Assembly (NCBI RefSeq): GCF_004322705.1 | Contig: NZ_SIZZ01000001.1 | Coordinates: 1,913,213 to 1,977,212, forward strand | Origin: Dyella terrae | GTDB taxonomy: Bacteria > Pseudomonadota > Gammaproteobacteria > Xanthomonadales > Rhodanobacteraceae | Length of the DNA: 64,000 nucleotides | Direction: 5' to 3' | In this document: in pieces, positions 8,300 to 18,914 of the stretch | Position numbering within the stretch: the stretch's first letter is position 1 | Layout of the letters: every line of letters begins with the position of its first letter | Notes under the pieces: model-generated | The model's input: the letters and a program-made list of their open reading frames with translations, nothing else | What the model was told of the DNA's origin: nothing | The model's database searches: none | Made by a program: the position numbers and the translations under genes

Positions 8300-9381
8300 T
8301 CACCACCATCGATGTCGCGCTCGGCGAGCGCAGTTACCCCGTCTGGATCGGTCCCGGCCTCCTTGAGGACACGGCCCGCTGGCGCGCGGCGTTGCGCGGC
8401 CGCCATGCGCTGGTCATCAGCAATACGACGGTAGCTCCGCTGTATCTCGACCGCGTGGCCAAGGGGCTGGACGGCCTGCGCTGGTCGTCGTTCCTGCTGG
8501 ACGACGGTGAAGCGCACAAGACGTTCGACAACGTCGGCCGCGCGCTGGACGCATTGTCCCTGCTGGGCGCCACGCGCGATGCCTGCGTGATTGCGCTGGG
8601 CGGCGGCGTGGTTGGCGACCTGGCGGGTTTCACCGCGGCATGCTGGATGCGTGGCATCGACTTCATCCAGATGCCGACGACCTTGCTGTCGATGGTCGAC
8701 TCCTCAGTCGGCGGCAAGACGGGCGTGAATCTCCCGGCCGGCAAGAACCTGGTCGGTGCTTTCCATCAGCCGCGTGCCGTCATCGCCGATATCGACACGC
8801 TCGCTTCGCTTCCGGATCGTGAATACCGCGCCGGGCTGGCGGAAGTCGTCAAGGGCGCAGCGATCGGTGACCTGCCCTTTTTCGAATGGCTCGAACAGCA
8901 CGCGGCGTCGATCGCGTCGCGCGACAGCACGACACTGATCGAAGCCATCGCGCGCAAGGTGCGCTACAAGGCGGGCGTGGTTGCACGCGATGAAACCGAG
9001 CAAGGCGAGCGCGCCCTGCTCAATCTCGGCCACACTTTCGGCCATGCGCTGGAGACGGCCGGCAAGTACAAGACGCTGCTACATGGCGAAGGTGTCGCTG
9101 TCGGCATGGTGTTGGCCGCGCAGCTGTCGGAGCGACTGGGCATGAGCGGCGGCGCCGATTCCGCGCGCCTGCTTCGCCTGCTCACCGTGCTGGGTTTGCC
9201 AACGGCTATTCCGGCCGGCATGGCGCCGGAGCAGCTGCTGGCTCTGATGCGCCTGGACAAGAAGAACACCGCCGGCATGCTGCGGCTTATCCTGTGGCGC
9301 GGGATCGGCCGGGCCGAAATCGTCGGCGGCGTGCAGGAAGACGCCGTGCTTTCCACGCTGAAGGCTGCCATCGACACCTGA
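8296..9381 (+). CDS. aroB: 3-Dehydroquinate synthase
   Basis: Converts DAHP to 3-dehydroquinate, the second step of the shikimate pathway. 361 residues, normal length. Visible are the NAD-binding [11 protein letters not shown] segment, [19 protein letters not shown], and the metal-binding glutamate and histidines in [18 protein letters not shown] and [10 protein letters not shown]. Translationally coupled to aroK through ATGA. Confidence 0.98.
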   Translation: MITTIDVALGERSYPVWIGPGLLEDTARWRAALRGRHALVISNTTVAPLYLDRVAKGLDGLRWSSFLLDDGEAHKTFDNVGRALDALSLLGATRDACVIALGGGVVGDLAGFTAACWMRGIDFIQMPTTLLSMVDSSVGGKTGVNLPAGKNLVGAFHQPRAVIADIDTLASLPDREYRAGLAEVVKGAAIGDLPFFEWLEQHAASIASRDSTTLIEAIARKVRYKAGVVARDETEQGERALLNLGHTFGHALETAGKYKTLLHGEGVAVGMVLAAQLSERLGMSGGADSARLLRLLTVLGLPTAIPAGMAPEQLLALMRLDKKNTAGMLRLILWRGIGRAEIVGGVQEDAVLSTLKAAIDT

Positions 9382-9491
9382 GCCTGAGCGCCATGGCGCC
9401 CCCTGCGTCACCCCTGCACTCGCTACCCGAGGGCAGGCCACCTAGAATGGCCCCCTTGCGGCGCCGTGCCGCACTTCCATGACGCCTGTCC

Positions 9492-9752
9492 ATGCGCCTT
9501 TATCTGCAAACCGCACCGACCTCCAGCGAAGCGCCCCGCTACGTGCAGATCGTGCTGGAGCAGGATCTGCTCGGCGGCTGGACCCTGTACCGCGAATCAG
9601 GCGTGCAGGGCGGCCGCGTCTCCATGAAGCGCGAGCAGTTCCTGGAGCGGGACGACGCCATGGCAGCCTTCGAAAAGGCACGTGACGCGCAGTTGAAGCG
9701 CGGTTACCGCCTGATGTTCAGCCAGGGCCTGGATGGCCCGTTCGGACGTTGA
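9492..9752 (+). CDS. WGR-domain-like small protein
   Basis: 86-residue protein resembling a lone WGR domain: [19 protein letters not shown] carries a W-x-L-x-R-x-(W/S)-G-R-like pattern, followed by [19 protein letters not shown], the helix usual in WGR folds. WGR domains bind nucleic acids in PARPs and bacterial regulators, but stand-alone copies have no assigned role. It ends one base before the hemE start codon, so it is probably co-transcribed with hemE. Confidence 0.75.
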   Translation: MRLYLQTAPTSSEAPRYVQIVLEQDLLGGWTLYRESGVQGGRVSMKREQFLERDDAMAAFEKARDAQLKRGYRLMFSQGLDGPFGR

Positions 9753-9753
9753 A

Positions 9754-10824
9754 ATGACTGAGATCCTCAAGAATGACCGCTTCCTGCGCGCGCTGCGCAT
9801 GGAGGCCACCGACACCACGCCCATCTGGGTCATGCGCCAGGCCGGCCGTTATCTGCCGGAGTACCGCGCCACCCGTGCGCGTGCCGGCAGTTTCATGGCC
9901 CTCGCCCAGAATCCGGAGCTGGCCTGCGAAGTGACGCTGCAGCCGCTCGAGCGCTTCGAACTGGACGCCGCCATCCTGTTTTCCGACATCCTGACGGTGC
10001 CGGACGCCATGGGCCTGGGCCTGAGCTTCGCCCAGGGCGAAGGTCCGCAGTTCGCGCATCCGGTGCGCACCAAGGCTGACATCGACAAGCTCGGCGTGCC
10101 GGACATGGAAGGCGAGCTGCGCTACGTGATGGACGCCGTGCGCGTGATCCGCAAGGAACTCCACGGTCGCGTGCCGCTGATCGGCTTCTCCGGCAGCCCC
10201 TGGACGCTCGCCTGCTACATGGTTGAAGGCCACGGCTCGCGCGATTTCGCCACGCTCAAGGCCATGTGCTGGAACGAACCGGCGATGGCGCATCAGTTGC
10301 TCGATGTCCTCGCGCGCTCGGTCGCGGCCTATCTGGCGGCCCAGGCCGCCGCCGGCGCCCAGGCCCTGATGATCTTCGACACCTGGGGCGGCATGCTCGG
10401 CCCGGCGCCGTATCGCGAATTCTCCCTGCGCTACATGCAACAGGTGGTGGAGGCCCTCAAGGCCGACGCCCATGCACGCGAGCTGCCGGTGATCCTGTTC
10501 TCCAAGGGCGCCGATGGCCACCTGTCGGCCATGGCCGACACCGGCTGCGCCGGCCTGGGCGTGGACTGGACCGTCGATCTCGCCGATGCACGCCGCGCCG
10601 TCAACGGCCGCGTCGCACTCCAGGGCAACCTGGATCCGGCGGTGCTGCGCTCCAATCCCGACACCATCCGCCGCGAAGCACGCGCCGTGATGGACAGCTA
10701 CGGCAACCATCCGGGCCACATCTTCAACCTCGGCCACGGCATCACGCCGGAAGTCGAGCCCGACCATGTGAAGGTGCTGGTCGACGAAGTGCACGCCTAC
10801 GGGCGTACGATTCGCGGGTCTTGA
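9754..10824 (+). CDS. hemE: Uroporphyrinogen decarboxylase
   Basis: Decarboxylates uroporphyrinogen III to coproporphyrinogen III in haem synthesis. 356 residues from the ATG at 9754; an ATG seven codons upstream lies inside the WGR gene and is less likely. Signature segments: [14 protein letters not shown] near the N-terminus, [13 protein letters not shown], the [16 protein letters not shown] motif, and the C-terminal [15 protein letters not shown]. No cofactor motif is expected, and none is seen. Confidence 0.98.
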   Translation: MTEILKNDRFLRALRMEATDTTPIWVMRQAGRYLPEYRATRARAGSFMALAQNPELACEVTLQPLERFELDAAILFSDILTVPDAMGLGLSFAQGEGPQFAHPVRTKADIDKLGVPDMEGELRYVMDAVRVIRKELHGRVPLIGFSGSPWTLACYMVEGHGSRDFATLKAMCWNEPAMAHQLLDVLARSVAAYLAAQAAAGAQALMIFDTWGGMLGPAPYREFSLRYMQQVVEALKADAHARELPVILFSKGADGHLSAMADTGCAGLGVDWTVDLADARRAVNGRVALQGNLDPAVLRSNPDTIRREARAVMDSYGNHPGHIFNLGHGITPEVEPDHVKVLVDEVHAYGRTIRGS

Positions 10825-10855
10825 TGGGCGGCATCGTTGCCGTCGGGAGGCAGCG

Positions 10856-11269
10856 ATGCGCAGCAACCGTTCCATGCCGGCCAGCACCGTCATCCCGGTG
10901 CTCGGCTACGACAATGTTCCGGAGGCCGCCGCGTGGCTGGTTCGCGTGTTCGGCCTGCGCGAGCGCCTGCGCATTGCCGACCACCGCATCCAGATGCAGT
11001 TCGGCAATGCCGACCTGGTGATTTCCGACGCGGGTTCGCCCGCGCCGAAGCCGCGCCCCTCCTTTTCGGTGATGCTGCGCGTCGATGACGTCGACGCGCA
11101 TTACGCGCGCGTCACCGCGGCCGGTGCCGACGTGGCCGGGCCGCCGGAGACCTTTCCTTACGGTGAGCGCCAGTATTCCGTGCGTGACCCGGGCGGCCAC
11201 CGATGGACGTTTTCGCAGACCGTGGACGATGTCGACCCGGTGAGCTGGGGCGGTGAACCGGTCGGCTGA
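10856..11269 (+). CDS. VOC (glyoxalase/bleomycin-resistance fold) protein
   Basis: 137 residues of the vicinal-oxygen-chelate fold: IPVLGYDNVPEAAAWLVRVFGL at the start, SVMLRVDDVDAHYARV in the middle and YGERQYSVRDPGGHRWTFSQ at the end. The segment order and spacing fit the PhnB/glyoxalase-like group. Substrate not predictable. A second in-frame ATG at 10874 could be used instead. Confidence 0.85.
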   Translation: MRSNRSMPASTVIPVLGYDNVPEAAAWLVRVFGLRERLRIADHRIQMQFGNADLVISDAGSPAPKPRPSFSVMLRVDDVDAHYARVTAAGADVAGPPETFPYGERQYSVRDPGGHRWTFSQTVDDVDPVSWGGEPVG

Positions 11270-11333
11270 TCGCAGGCGCGCTCGACATCCCCTTTGACGG
11301 CATGAAATAGTGCCCTCACCAAGGGGGAAAACC

Positions 11334-12023
11334 ATGAAGTCCTACGACTACCGCAGCCTGCGGTCGCGCACTCGCCTGCTGCGTGGCCTGTTGTTCTTTC
11401 TGGTCGCCATCGACCTGGCGCGGATGGCCGCGCACCACCACGAGCGAGCCGTGCTCCATAACGTGGAAGCGATGACGGCCGAAACGCGCGACCTGGTGGT
11501 CGCCTCGGCGCATCAGAGCGATGCGATCGTCGGCATGCTGGCCGTCATCTTCATCCTGGTGTTGCTTTCCACCTACGTGGTGGCCGGCACGTGGCTCTAT
11601 CGCGCCCATGCCAATCTCCGGGCCCAGGGCGTCAAGAGACTGAACTTCACCCCCGGATGGTGCGTGGGTTGGTACTGCGTTCCGTTCGCCAATCTCGTCA
11701 TGCCCTACCGGAGCATGGCCGAAATCTGGCAGGCCAGCCTCGACGGCCTGAACTGGAACCCGGACGCACCTGCGCCCACGCTGCGCATTTGGTGGGGGCT
11801 GTGGCTTGCCGGCGCATTTACCGGCTATCTCGCGGGTGCCTGGACTCGCGGGGCGAGCGACCTGCCGGCCCTGCTGCAGGCCAATGCCATGCAGCTGGCC
11901 GCCTGCGTGCTGAATCTGGCTGTGACACTGGTCTTCGCGCACGTCGTCGGCGAGGTCGCCCATCGACAGGCCCGGCAGTTCGAGGCGCCCCCGGCCGGGC
12001 AAGCGATGCTCGAGCCGGCCTGA
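11334..12023 (+). CDS. DUF4328 membrane protein
   Basis: 229 residues with about four to five membrane segments and the DUF4328 core: [34 protein letters not shown], and an IWWGLWLAG helix. The start at 11334 is supported by an AAGGGGGA Shine-Dalgarno sequence. Function unknown for the family. Confidence 0.85.
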   Translation: MKSYDYRSLRSRTRLLRGLLFFLVAIDLARMAAHHHERAVLHNVEAMTAETRDLVVASAHQSDAIVGMLAVIFILVLLSTYVVAGTWLYRAHANLRAQGVKRLNFTPGWCVGWYCVPFANLVMPYRSMAEIWQASLDGLNWNPDAPAPTLRIWWGLWLAGAFTGYLAGAWTRGASDLPALLQANAMQLAACVLNLAVTLVFAHVVGEVAHRQARQFEAPPAGQAMLEPA

Positions 12024-12184
12024 CGCACCGGGGACGGGCGATCGCCCTCACCAACGGGTCCGCCGCAGGCTTTGCGCCCCGGCGACCCCGGATGTTTTGG
12101 CACCCTCGCCCCCCTCCCCTTACAATTGCTCCTTTGACGCCCCTTCCGCGCCCGTTTCCCGGGCGCGCGCCATTGCGAGCCCCC

Positions 12185-15013
12185 ATGGACAAGAGTTTCG
12201 AGCCCCGCCAGATCGAGTCGACGTGGTACAGCCGCTGGGAAGCCAGCGGAGATTTCCAGCCGTCCGGTCGTGGCGAGCCCTACTGCATCCTGCTGCCCCC
12301 GCCGAACGTCACCGGCACCCTGCACATGGGCCATGCCTTCCAGCAGACGGTGATGGACATGCTGATCCGCTACCAGCGGATGCGTGGCATGAACACGCTG
12401 TGGCAGGTGGGTACCGACCACGCCGGCATCGCCACGCAGAAAATCGTGGAGAACCAGCTCGGCGCCGAGAACAAATCGCGCCATGACCTGGGCCGCGAGC
12501 CCTTCGTCGAGCGCGTCTGGCAGTGGAAGGAAGAATCCGGCTCCACCATCACCAACCAGATGCGTCGCCTGGGCGTGGCCGCGGACTGGTCGCGCGAGCG
12601 TTTCACCATGGACGAGGGCCTGTCCTCGGCCGTGCGCAAGGTGTTCGTCGAGTGGTATCGCGCGGGCCTGATCTATCGCGGCAATCGCCTGGTCAACTGG
12701 GATCCGGCGCTGCAGACGGCCGTGTCGGACCTCGAAGTGAACAACGTCGAGCGCGACGGCCACCTGTGGTCCATCCGCTACCCGGTGAGCGGTAGCGACG
12801 AAAGCCTCGTCGTCGCCACCACGCGTCCGGAAACCATGCTGGGCGACGTCGCCGTAGCCGTGCATCCGGAAGATGAGCGCTATCAGCACCTGATCGGCAA
12901 GATGCTCGACCTGCCGTTGAGCGGTCGCCAGATTCCCGTCATCGCCGACGATTACGTCGATCGCGAGTTCGGCACCGGCTGCGTGAAGATCACGCCCGCG
13001 CACGACTTCAACGACTACGCCATCGGCCAGCGCCACAACCTGCCGCCCATCGAGATCTTCACGCTCGACGCCAAGGTCAACGGCAACGCACCGGCGAAGT
13101 ACCAGGGCCTGGATCGCTACGACGCGCGCAAGATGGTGCTCGCCGACCTCGAAGCGCAGGAGCTGCTGGTTGAAACCAAGCCGCACAAGCTGCAGGTGCC
13201 GGTGAGCCAGCGCTCGGACGCCGTGATCGAGCCGATGCTGACCGACCAGTGGTTCGTCGACCTCACTTCGGACGTCCAGAAGGACGGCCGCCCCGGCGGT
13301 CGCAAGGCCATCACCGAACCGGCGCTGGATGCCGTGCGCGGCGGCGAGATCAAGTTCGTGCCGGAAAACTGGTCCACGACATACACGCAGTGGCTGGACA
13401 ACATCCAGGACTGGTGCATCAGCCGCCAGCTTTGGTGGGGCCATCGCATCCCGGCGTGGTACGACGAAGCCGGCAACATTTTCGTCGGTGAAGACGAAGC
13501 CGATGCGCGTGCGCACGCCACGATCACGCCGGTGGGCGAACTGCGCCAGGATGAAGACGTGCTCGACACCTGGTTCAGCTCCGCGCTGTGGCCCTTCTCC
13601 ACGCTCGGCTGGCCGGCCAACGGCCCGGTGACGAACGAGCGCGGTGAAGTCGTCGCGAACTGGGAGATGGACAAGATCTTCCTGCCCAGCGCGGTGCTCG
13701 TCACCGGCTTCGACATCATCTTCTTCTGGGTCGCGCGCATGGTGATGGCGACCAAGTACTTCACCGGCAAGGTGCCGTTCCGCGAGGTGTACATCAACGC
13801 CATCGTGCGCGACGCCGAAGGCCAGAAGATGTCCAAGTCCAAGGGCAACACCCTTGATCCGCTGGACCTCATCGACGGCATCGAGCTGGAGCCGCTGGTC
13901 ACCAAGTCGACGAAGTCGCTGTTGATTCCGCAGGTGCGCGAGAAAGTCGAAAAGCGCATCCGCAAGGATTACCCGGCCGGCATTCCGGCGATCGGTACCG
14001 ACGCGCTGCGCTTCACCTTCGCCGCGCTCGCCAGCTACAGCCGCACGATCAACTTCGACATCAAGCGTGCCGAAGGCTACAAGGCGTTCTGCAACAAGCT
14101 GTGGAACGCCGCGCGCTTCGTACTGATGAACCTGCCCGAAGGCGAGCTGCCGGCACCGGCGGGCGCGCCCGTGACGGAAGCCGAGCGCTGGATTCTCACG
14201 CGCCTCAGGCAGACGCTGGTCGAGGTGGAACAGCACTTCGTCACCTACCGTTTCGACATGCTCGCGCAGGCGCTGTACGAGTTTGTCTGGAACGAGTACT
14301 GCGACTGGTTCCTGGAGCTGTCCAAGCCCGCGCTCAATGGCGACGATGCGGCAGCCGCTGCCTCCACCCGTCACACGCTGGTGGTGGTGCTCGAGGCCGT
14401 GCTGCGCGCCCTGCATCCGATCATTCCGTTCATCACGGAAGAGATCTGGCAGTCGGTGGCACCGAAGCTCGGGATCGCGGCCGACGGCATCCTGAGCCAG
14501 TCGTGGCCCAAAGCCAGCGAGATCGCCAGCGACGATGCCGCCACGGCAGAAATCGAATGGTTCAAGCAGGTGCTCAGCGGTATTCGCCGTATCCGCGCCG
14601 AGATGAACATCGCGCCGGGCAAGGTCATCCCGCTGCTGCTCGCCGACGGCGACGCCAGCGATCGTGCCCGCACCGCCAAGTTCGCCACGCAGATCAGCTT
14701 CCTCGCCCGCGTGGAGGCACCGCAGTGGATCGAATCCGGTGCCGATGAACCCGCAGCCGCAGCCGCCGTGGTCGGTTCGTTGCGCGTGCTGATTCCGCTG
14801 GCCGGACTGATCGATCTTGGTGCCGAGAAGGCGCGTCTCGCCAAGGAGATCGCCCGCATCGAAACCGAGATCAAGAAGTGCGAAGGCAAGCTCAGCAACG
14901 CGAACTTCGTGGCCAACGCGCCGGCGGAAGTCGTCGCGCAGGAGCGCCAGCGCATCGCCGACTGGGGCACCCAGCTGACGGCATTGCGGGATCAGTCGAC
15001 CAAGCTCGGCTGA
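12185..15013 (+). CDS. valS: Valyl-tRNA synthetase
   Basis: Class I aminoacyl-tRNA synthetase charging tRNA-Val and editing threonine mischarging. 942 residues from the ATG at 12185; the open frame continues upstream but in the wrong composition. HIGH-type motif LHMGH after PPPNVTGT, the CP1 editing domain with [15 protein letters not shown] motif KMSKSKGNT, and the C-terminal coiled-coil arm ([19 protein letters not shown]). A hairpin at 15019-15042 follows the stop. Confidence 0.99.
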   Translation: MDKSFEPRQIESTWYSRWEASGDFQPSGRGEPYCILLPPPNVTGTLHMGHAFQQTVMDMLIRYQRMRGMNTLWQVGTDHAGIATQKIVENQLGAENKSRHDLGREPFVERVWQWKEESGSTITNQMRRLGVAADWSRERFTMDEGLSSAVRKVFVEWYRAGLIYRGNRLVNWDPALQTAVSDLEVNNVERDGHLWSIRYPVSGSDESLVVATTRPETMLGDVAVAVHPEDERYQHLIGKMLDLPLSGRQIPVIADDYVDREFGTGCVKITPAHDFNDYAIGQRHNLPPIEIFTLDAKVNGNAPAKYQGLDRYDARKMVLADLEAQELLVETKPHKLQVPVSQRSDAVIEPMLTDQWFVDLTSDVQKDGRPGGRKAITEPALDAVRGGEIKFVPENWSTTYTQWLDNIQDWCISRQLWWGHRIPAWYDEAGNIFVGEDEADARAHATITPVGELRQDEDVLDTWFSSALWPFSTLGWPANGPVTNERGEVVANWEMDKIFLPSAVLVTGFDIIFFWVARMVMATKYFTGKVPFREVYINAIVRDAEGQKMSKSKGNTLDPLDLIDGIELEPLVTKSTKSLLIPQVREKVEKRIRKDYPAGIPAIGTDALRFTFAALASYSRTINFDIKRAEGYKAFCNKLWNAARFVLMNLPEGELPAPAGAPVTEAERWILTRLRQTLVEVEQHFVTYRFDMLAQALYEFVWNEYCDWFLELSKPALNGDDAAAAASTRHTLVVVLEAVLRALHPIIPFITEEIWQSVAPKLGIAADGILSQSWPKASEIASDDAATAEIEWFKQVLSGIRRIRAEMNIAPGKVIPLLLADGDASDRARTAKFATQISFLARVEAPQWIESGADEPAAAAAVVGSLRVLIPLAGLIDLGAEKARLAKEIARIETEIKKCEGKLSNANFVANAPAEVVAQERQRIADWGTQLTALRDQSTKLG

Positions 15014-15018
15014 TCGAC

Positions 15019-15042
15019 GAAGGCCGGCCAGTGCCGGCCTTC
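15019..15042 (+). terminator. Hairpin after valS, possible terminator
   Basis: Perfect 10-bp stem GAAGGCCGGC/GCCGGCCTTC with loop CAGT, seven bases after the valS stop. There is no following T-run, so it may work with Rho or protect the 3' end. Confidence 0.6.
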
Positions 15043-15121
15043 ACCCGGACGAATGTCCCATGTCCGTCAACGCGATCCTGCGTAAGCTGCTCTCCTGACA
15101 TCATCGGGGGAGCAGTACGAC

Positions 15122-16450
15122 ATGAAGTCCGCTTTCACACGTTCGACGCTGGCCGTTGCCTTGCTTGCCACCGCCTTGGGCGCTTCTGCGCAGGCACAAA
15201 CGACGGACTTCGGCCCTGATGCCGCACACGTCTCGATCGAAACGCGCATGCGCGTCGCCGCGACGATCAAAGAATCGGTAGCGACGTATTTCGCACACTG
15301 GCAGGCCGTGCCGGAGCTCGATTTCGACAAGGCGTTCGACGAGTACGTGACGCAGATCGCCCGAACGGACGATCGCCGCGCCTTCGATCTGGCGACCATG
15401 ACGCTGATCGCCAAACTCGGCAATGGCCACACCAACTTCCGCGACAAGTGGCTCAGCCAGCAATCCGGGCCAGCTACGGGCCTGGCCATCGATGTACGCG
15501 ACGGCCAGTGGCTGGTGATCAACTCACAGCGCGCGTCCGTGCCGGCCGGATCGGTGATCACCAGCGTCGATGGCGAGCCGATCGAGACCTTCTACGCCAA
15601 ACACCGCGACGCCATCGCCGCCTCGACCGAACGCGCAAGACGCGGCAAGCTCTTCAACATCCCCGAGTTCTTCCCCATGCAGTTCAAGCTGGGGCTCGGC
15701 GACGGGCGCACCGTCACACTCAATCGCAAGGACAAGCCGGGTTTCTGGAACGAACCACCGGTGCCGAAGCAACTTCCCGAAGGCGTTTACTACACCAGCA
15801 TTCCGCAGTTCGGCCAGCCGAAGTTCGAGAATGACGCTATCGCCTTCGTGCAGGCCCATGCCGACGCGAAGGCTCTCATCATCGATGTGCGCGGCAACGG
15901 CGGCGGCAATACGCCGGCAAAACTGCTCGATGCGCTGATCGTGAAGCCATACACCGGCTGGGCCGAGATGTCGGCCATGTCGGTGGGGCTACTCAAGACG
16001 TACGGCGCCTTTGTCGACCAGGTGTCGGTCAAGGACGATGCGGAGTTCCATGGTTTCGCCGACGGCATGCAAAGTTATTTCCGTCGTCCGATGCTCTACG
16101 CACCCGGTGCCCTCGTACGCCCCGGCAAGCCGGTCTACACCGGCAAGCTCATCGTGCTGATCGACCAGAACTGCGCCTCGGCCTGCGAAGACTTCGTCAT
16201 GCCGCTGAGGGCGACGAAACGCGCGACGCTGATCGGCGACACGACCTACGGCTCCTCGGGCCAACCCAGGAGCATCGATTTCGGCAACGGCATGAGCATG
16301 CGCATCGGCGCCAAGCGCATGCTGCTTGGCGACGACTCGAAGTTCGAAGGCGTGGGCATCGAGCCGGATCTTCGTCTGGTAACAAGCGCCGAGCAGCTGC
16401 GTCGTGGCGAAGACCCCGCCCTGGCAGCGGCGCTTGCCGCTACCGAATAG
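15122..16450 (+). CDS. Secreted S41-family peptidase
   Basis: 442 residues with a signal peptide ending near ALGASAQA (about residue 25), so exported to the periplasm. An N-terminal helical region is followed by a short PDZ-like segment (GLAIDVRDGQWLVI) and a TSPc/S41 core with LIIDVRGNGGG and the nucleophile region QNCASACEDF (Ser near residue 352). The family are serine-lysine tail-type proteases; substrate unknown. A GGGGGAGCA ribosome site precedes the ATG. Confidence 0.85.
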   Translation: MKSAFTRSTLAVALLATALGASAQAQTTDFGPDAAHVSIETRMRVAATIKESVATYFAHWQAVPELDFDKAFDEYVTQIARTDDRRAFDLATMTLIAKLGNGHTNFRDKWLSQQSGPATGLAIDVRDGQWLVINSQRASVPAGSVITSVDGEPIETFYAKHRDAIAASTERARRGKLFNIPEFFPMQFKLGLGDGRTVTLNRKDKPGFWNEPPVPKQLPEGVYYTSIPQFGQPKFENDAIAFVQAHADAKALIIDVRGNGGGNTPAKLLDALIVKPYTGWAEMSAMSVGLLKTYGAFVDQVSVKDDAEFHGFADGMQSYFRRPMLYAPGALVRPGKPVYTGKLIVLIDQNCASACEDFVMPLRATKRATLIGDTTYGSSGQPRSIDFGNGMSMRIGAKRMLLGDDSKFEGVGIEPDLRLVTSAEQLRRGEDPALAAALAATE

Positions 16451-16451
16451 G

Positions 16452-16943
16452 TCATGAACCGAGGCCGCCCTCTCGGGCCGACGGAACATCGAGCGCCATG
16501 ACGATCGCGTCTTCCCGGCCATCGTGGGCCGGGTAATAGCGCGGGCGCCGGCCGATCTCGGTGAAACCCATCGAGTCGTAGAGCTTATGCGCCGTGTCGT
16601 TGGACGGACGCACTTCCAGGAACACGCGCTGCGCGCCGTGCCAGCGCGCGATGTCGAGCAGGCGCTTGAGCAGGTGACGGCCCAGTCCCAGACCGCGATA
16701 GCCGGGACCGATGCAGACATTAAGCACATGGGCTTCGCCCGCTGCCACCGACAGCACGCCGTATCCGGCCATGTCCTCGCCCACCCACAGCACCCAGCAC
16801 GGATGCCCCGCCTTCAGGCAGTCCGCGAAGATGCCCAGGGTCCAGGGGAATTCGTAGGACGCGGTTTCCATGGCGGCCACGCCGGGAAGGTCTTCCTTGC
16901 GCATGGCCCGGATTTCGGCCTGCGGTCGGGCTACCGCCACCAT
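16452..16943 (-). CDS. rimI: Ribosomal protein S18-alanine N-acetyltransferase RimI
   Basis: GNAT-fold enzyme that acetylates the N-terminal alanine of ribosomal protein S18. 163 residues from the ATG at 16943, which overlaps the stop of the upstream gene as TGATG. Motifs: the AMETASYEFPWT substrate segment, the acetyl-CoA loop PGYRGLGLGRHLL, and the LEVRPSN...AHKLYDSMGF segment typical of RimI. Its neighbour upstream is the candidate holD, the same order as holD-rimI in Escherichia coli. Confidence 0.92.
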   Translation of the reverse strand: MVAVARPQAEIRAMRKEDLPGVAAMETASYEFPWTLGIFADCLKAGHPCWVLWVGEDMAGYGVLSVAAGEAHVLNVCIGPGYRGLGLGRHLLKRLLDIARWHGAQRVFLEVRPSNDTAHKLYDSMGFTEIGRRPRYYPAHDGREDAIVMALDVPSAREGGLGS

Positions 16944-17428
16944 CAGTCGGTCTGCCTGGCCAGAGCGCGGCGAAGCGTGCGCAGCGCATTCCACAGCCGG
17001 CGTTTGGCGGCCGGCGAACCTACCAGCGCAGCGGGTTCGTCCGCCAGCACGATGTGCGCCTGCTGCAGCAAGGCCGCCGGGAGTTCACGTCCCAGGGCGT
17101 GTGCCTGCGCTTCGCCGAAGGCCAGATAAGCTTTGGCGGCAGGCACGGAGGGGAGCTTTCCTTCACGCACTTCCAGGCGAGCCGCGCGAGCGACGACGGC
17201 CCCGCACGCATGCAAGGCGCGGCTGAGCACGTCCAGCGCGCGTGGATCGCTGCCGGCCGGCAGCAACACGACGCAGTCACCATGCGCAGCCTCGACGACG
17301 GCGGCCGCGGGTCCGGGCGCCGGCACGTCGTCCGCCGGAACGGCAGTCCGCAACACCCACGGCGTCACGCCCAACGCACGAAGGGCACGGGTTCGCTGAT
17401 CGACGGGAGCTGCGTTCATGGCATTCAT
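16943..17428 (-). CDS. holD: Candidate DNA polymerase III psi subunit (HolD-like)
   Basis: 161 residues, otherwise anonymous. By memory of the E. coli psi protein, two regions match: an N-terminal RALGVTPWVLR segment like QLGITQWSLR, which in E. coli binds chi/tau, and a C-terminal DEPAALVGSPAAKRRLWNAL segment like the AxxALWQ end of psi. The middle is alanine-rich and diverged. Gene order supports the call: it starts in an ATGA overlap with pssA and runs into rimI through TGATG. Not confirmed by profile search; it could be an unrelated small protein. Confidence 0.62.
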   Translation of the reverse strand: MNAMNAAPVDQRTRALRALGVTPWVLRTAVPADDVPAPGPAAAVVEAAHGDCVVLLPAGSDPRALDVLSRALHACGAVVARAARLEVREGKLPSVPAAKAYLAFGEAQAHALGRELPAALLQQAHIVLADEPAALVGSPAAKRRLWNALRTLRRALARQTD

Positions 17429-18201
17429 GCGGGCGTGCGGCGACGGCGACGCGTGGCACGCCCCCAAAGGGTCATCACGGGTCCGGACAACAGGTACAGC
17501 GTAAATACCACGAAAAGCACCCGCGGCGGGTCGATCACGAACGGCACCAGCACCAGCACCGCGACGATGATCCACAGGAAGGGCACGCGATCGCGGTCGC
17601 CCATCGGCAGCGACTTGAAGCTGTAGTAACGGAAGCGGCTGACCATCAGCAGGCCCACCACCACCGCCAACACCGGGGTGATGTACCAGACCTCTTCGCC
17701 AATGATGCCGAACTTGTCCATCGACCAGACGAAGGACATGCACACCGCCGCCGCGGCCGGACTGGCCAGGCCCTGGAAGTAGCGCTTGTCGACCACGCCG
17801 ACCTGGGTGTTGAACCGCGCCAGGCGCAGGGCGGCGCAGGCTGCATAGATGAAGGCGGCGGCCCAGCCGATCTTGCCCCAGGTGGGGCCGAAGTCCTTCA
17901 AGGTCGACAGCGACCAGTTGTACATGACCAGGGACGGCGCCAGGCCGAAGCTCACCAGGTCAGAAAGGGAGTCGTACTGGACGCCGAATTCGCTTTGCGT
18001 GCCAGTGGCCCGGGCCACCCGACCGTCCATGCCGTCGAGCAACGCGGCTACGAACACGGCAATGGCCGCATCGCTGTAATTGCCGCCGATGCTCGCCACG
18101 ATGGCGTAGAAACCGGCAAACATAGCCCCGGTGGTCACCAGGTTCGGCAACAGGTAGATACCCCGATGTCGGGGCGGGCGGGCGGTGGTGCTCTCGCTCA
18201 T
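17425..18201 (-). CDS. pssA: CDP-diacylglycerol-serine O-phosphatidyltransferase
   Basis: Makes phosphatidylserine from CDP-diacylglycerol and serine in the inner membrane. 258 residues with the CDP-alcohol phosphotransferase motif DG-x2-AR-x8-G-x3-D-x3-D (from about residue 59), about seven membrane segments, and a basic RRRRRT tail. The ATG at 18201 gives the family's usual N-terminus. ATGA overlap with the downstream holD-like gene indicates coupling. Confidence 0.93.
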   Translation of the reverse strand: MSESTTARPPRHRGIYLLPNLVTTGAMFAGFYAIVASIGGNYSDAAIAVFVAALLDGMDGRVARATGTQSEFGVQYDSLSDLVSFGLAPSLVMYNWSLSTLKDFGPTWGKIGWAAAFIYAACAALRLARFNTQVGVVDKRYFQGLASPAAAAVCMSFVWSMDKFGIIGEEVWYITPVLAVVVGLLMVSRFRYYSFKSLPMGDRDRVPFLWIIVAVLVLVPFVIDPPRVLFVVFTLYLLSGPVMTLWGRATRRRRRTPA

Positions 18202-18374
18202 GAAGCAATCCGTGGCGGTATGCGCCCAGTGTAAACCATCGCCCGGGGCAGCCCGGCCCCTCCCTTTCCGCGACCGGGATGGCACCTTTGAAGAACCATG
18301 AAGTGCGTCCCTTGAGTCCCGCTCGACGCGGTGTTAACAAGGGCGCCATCTTTCAGGACCTGCCGGAGACCCCC

Positions 18375-18803
18375 ATGCGCCGCCTGCTTACCGCCGCCGC
18401 CCTGTTGTTGCTTGCCCCGCTCGTCATGGCCCAGGCGTACAAATGGACCGACGCCAACGGCACCGTCCATTACTCGGACAACCCGCCGCCGGCCGGCACC
18501 AAGTTCAAGCGCATGAACACGGCCTCGGGCACCCCGACATCCGGCACGCCCGCCACGCCGCCGCCGGCCACCAGTACGGCCAGGGCCGATGCCAGGCCGG
18601 CGGAAGCCAAGCCGATGTCCGATACCCCGGAGAATCGCCAGAAGCTCTGCGCCAACCTCCGCGAGAACCTGGCCATGCTGCGCGGCAAGCAACCGCTGCT
18701 CCTGCAGGAGAACGGCCAGCAGAAGACCGTCGACGACGCTCAGCGAATCAACCAGATCGCGCTGGCCGAGGAACAAGAAAAGCAGTACTGCTCCGGCAAG
18801 TAA
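18375..18803 (+). CDS. DUF4124 domain periplasmic protein
   Basis: 142 residues: signal peptide MRRLLTAAALLLLAPLVMAQ, then the DUF4124 motif AYKWTDANGTVHYSDNPP (residues about 21-38), a Pro/Thr/Ala-rich linker and a helical, charged tail. Such proteins are abundant in Xanthomonadales; function unknown. The Pro-rich linker suggests a wall-spanning or flexible role. Confidence 0.85.
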   Translation: MRRLLTAAALLLLAPLVMAQAYKWTDANGTVHYSDNPPPAGTKFKRMNTASGTPTSGTPATPPPATSTARADARPAEAKPMSDTPENRQKLCANLRENLAMLRGKQPLLLQENGQQKTVDDAQRINQIALAEEQEKQYCSGK

Positions 18804-18914
18804 GGTCCACGGTGGCGCAGGGAATGGCAAGGCGGCCATTCCTTGCGCACGCGCCGCAATCCGGCGCACCCCACCGGCTATAATCGGCATCTTTCGACGC
18901 CGGAACCCCGCCCC

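Noticed and set aside
11825..14416. 863-codon minus-strand frame opposite valS
   Set aside because: Biased composition with no motifs, fully antisense to a complete valS.
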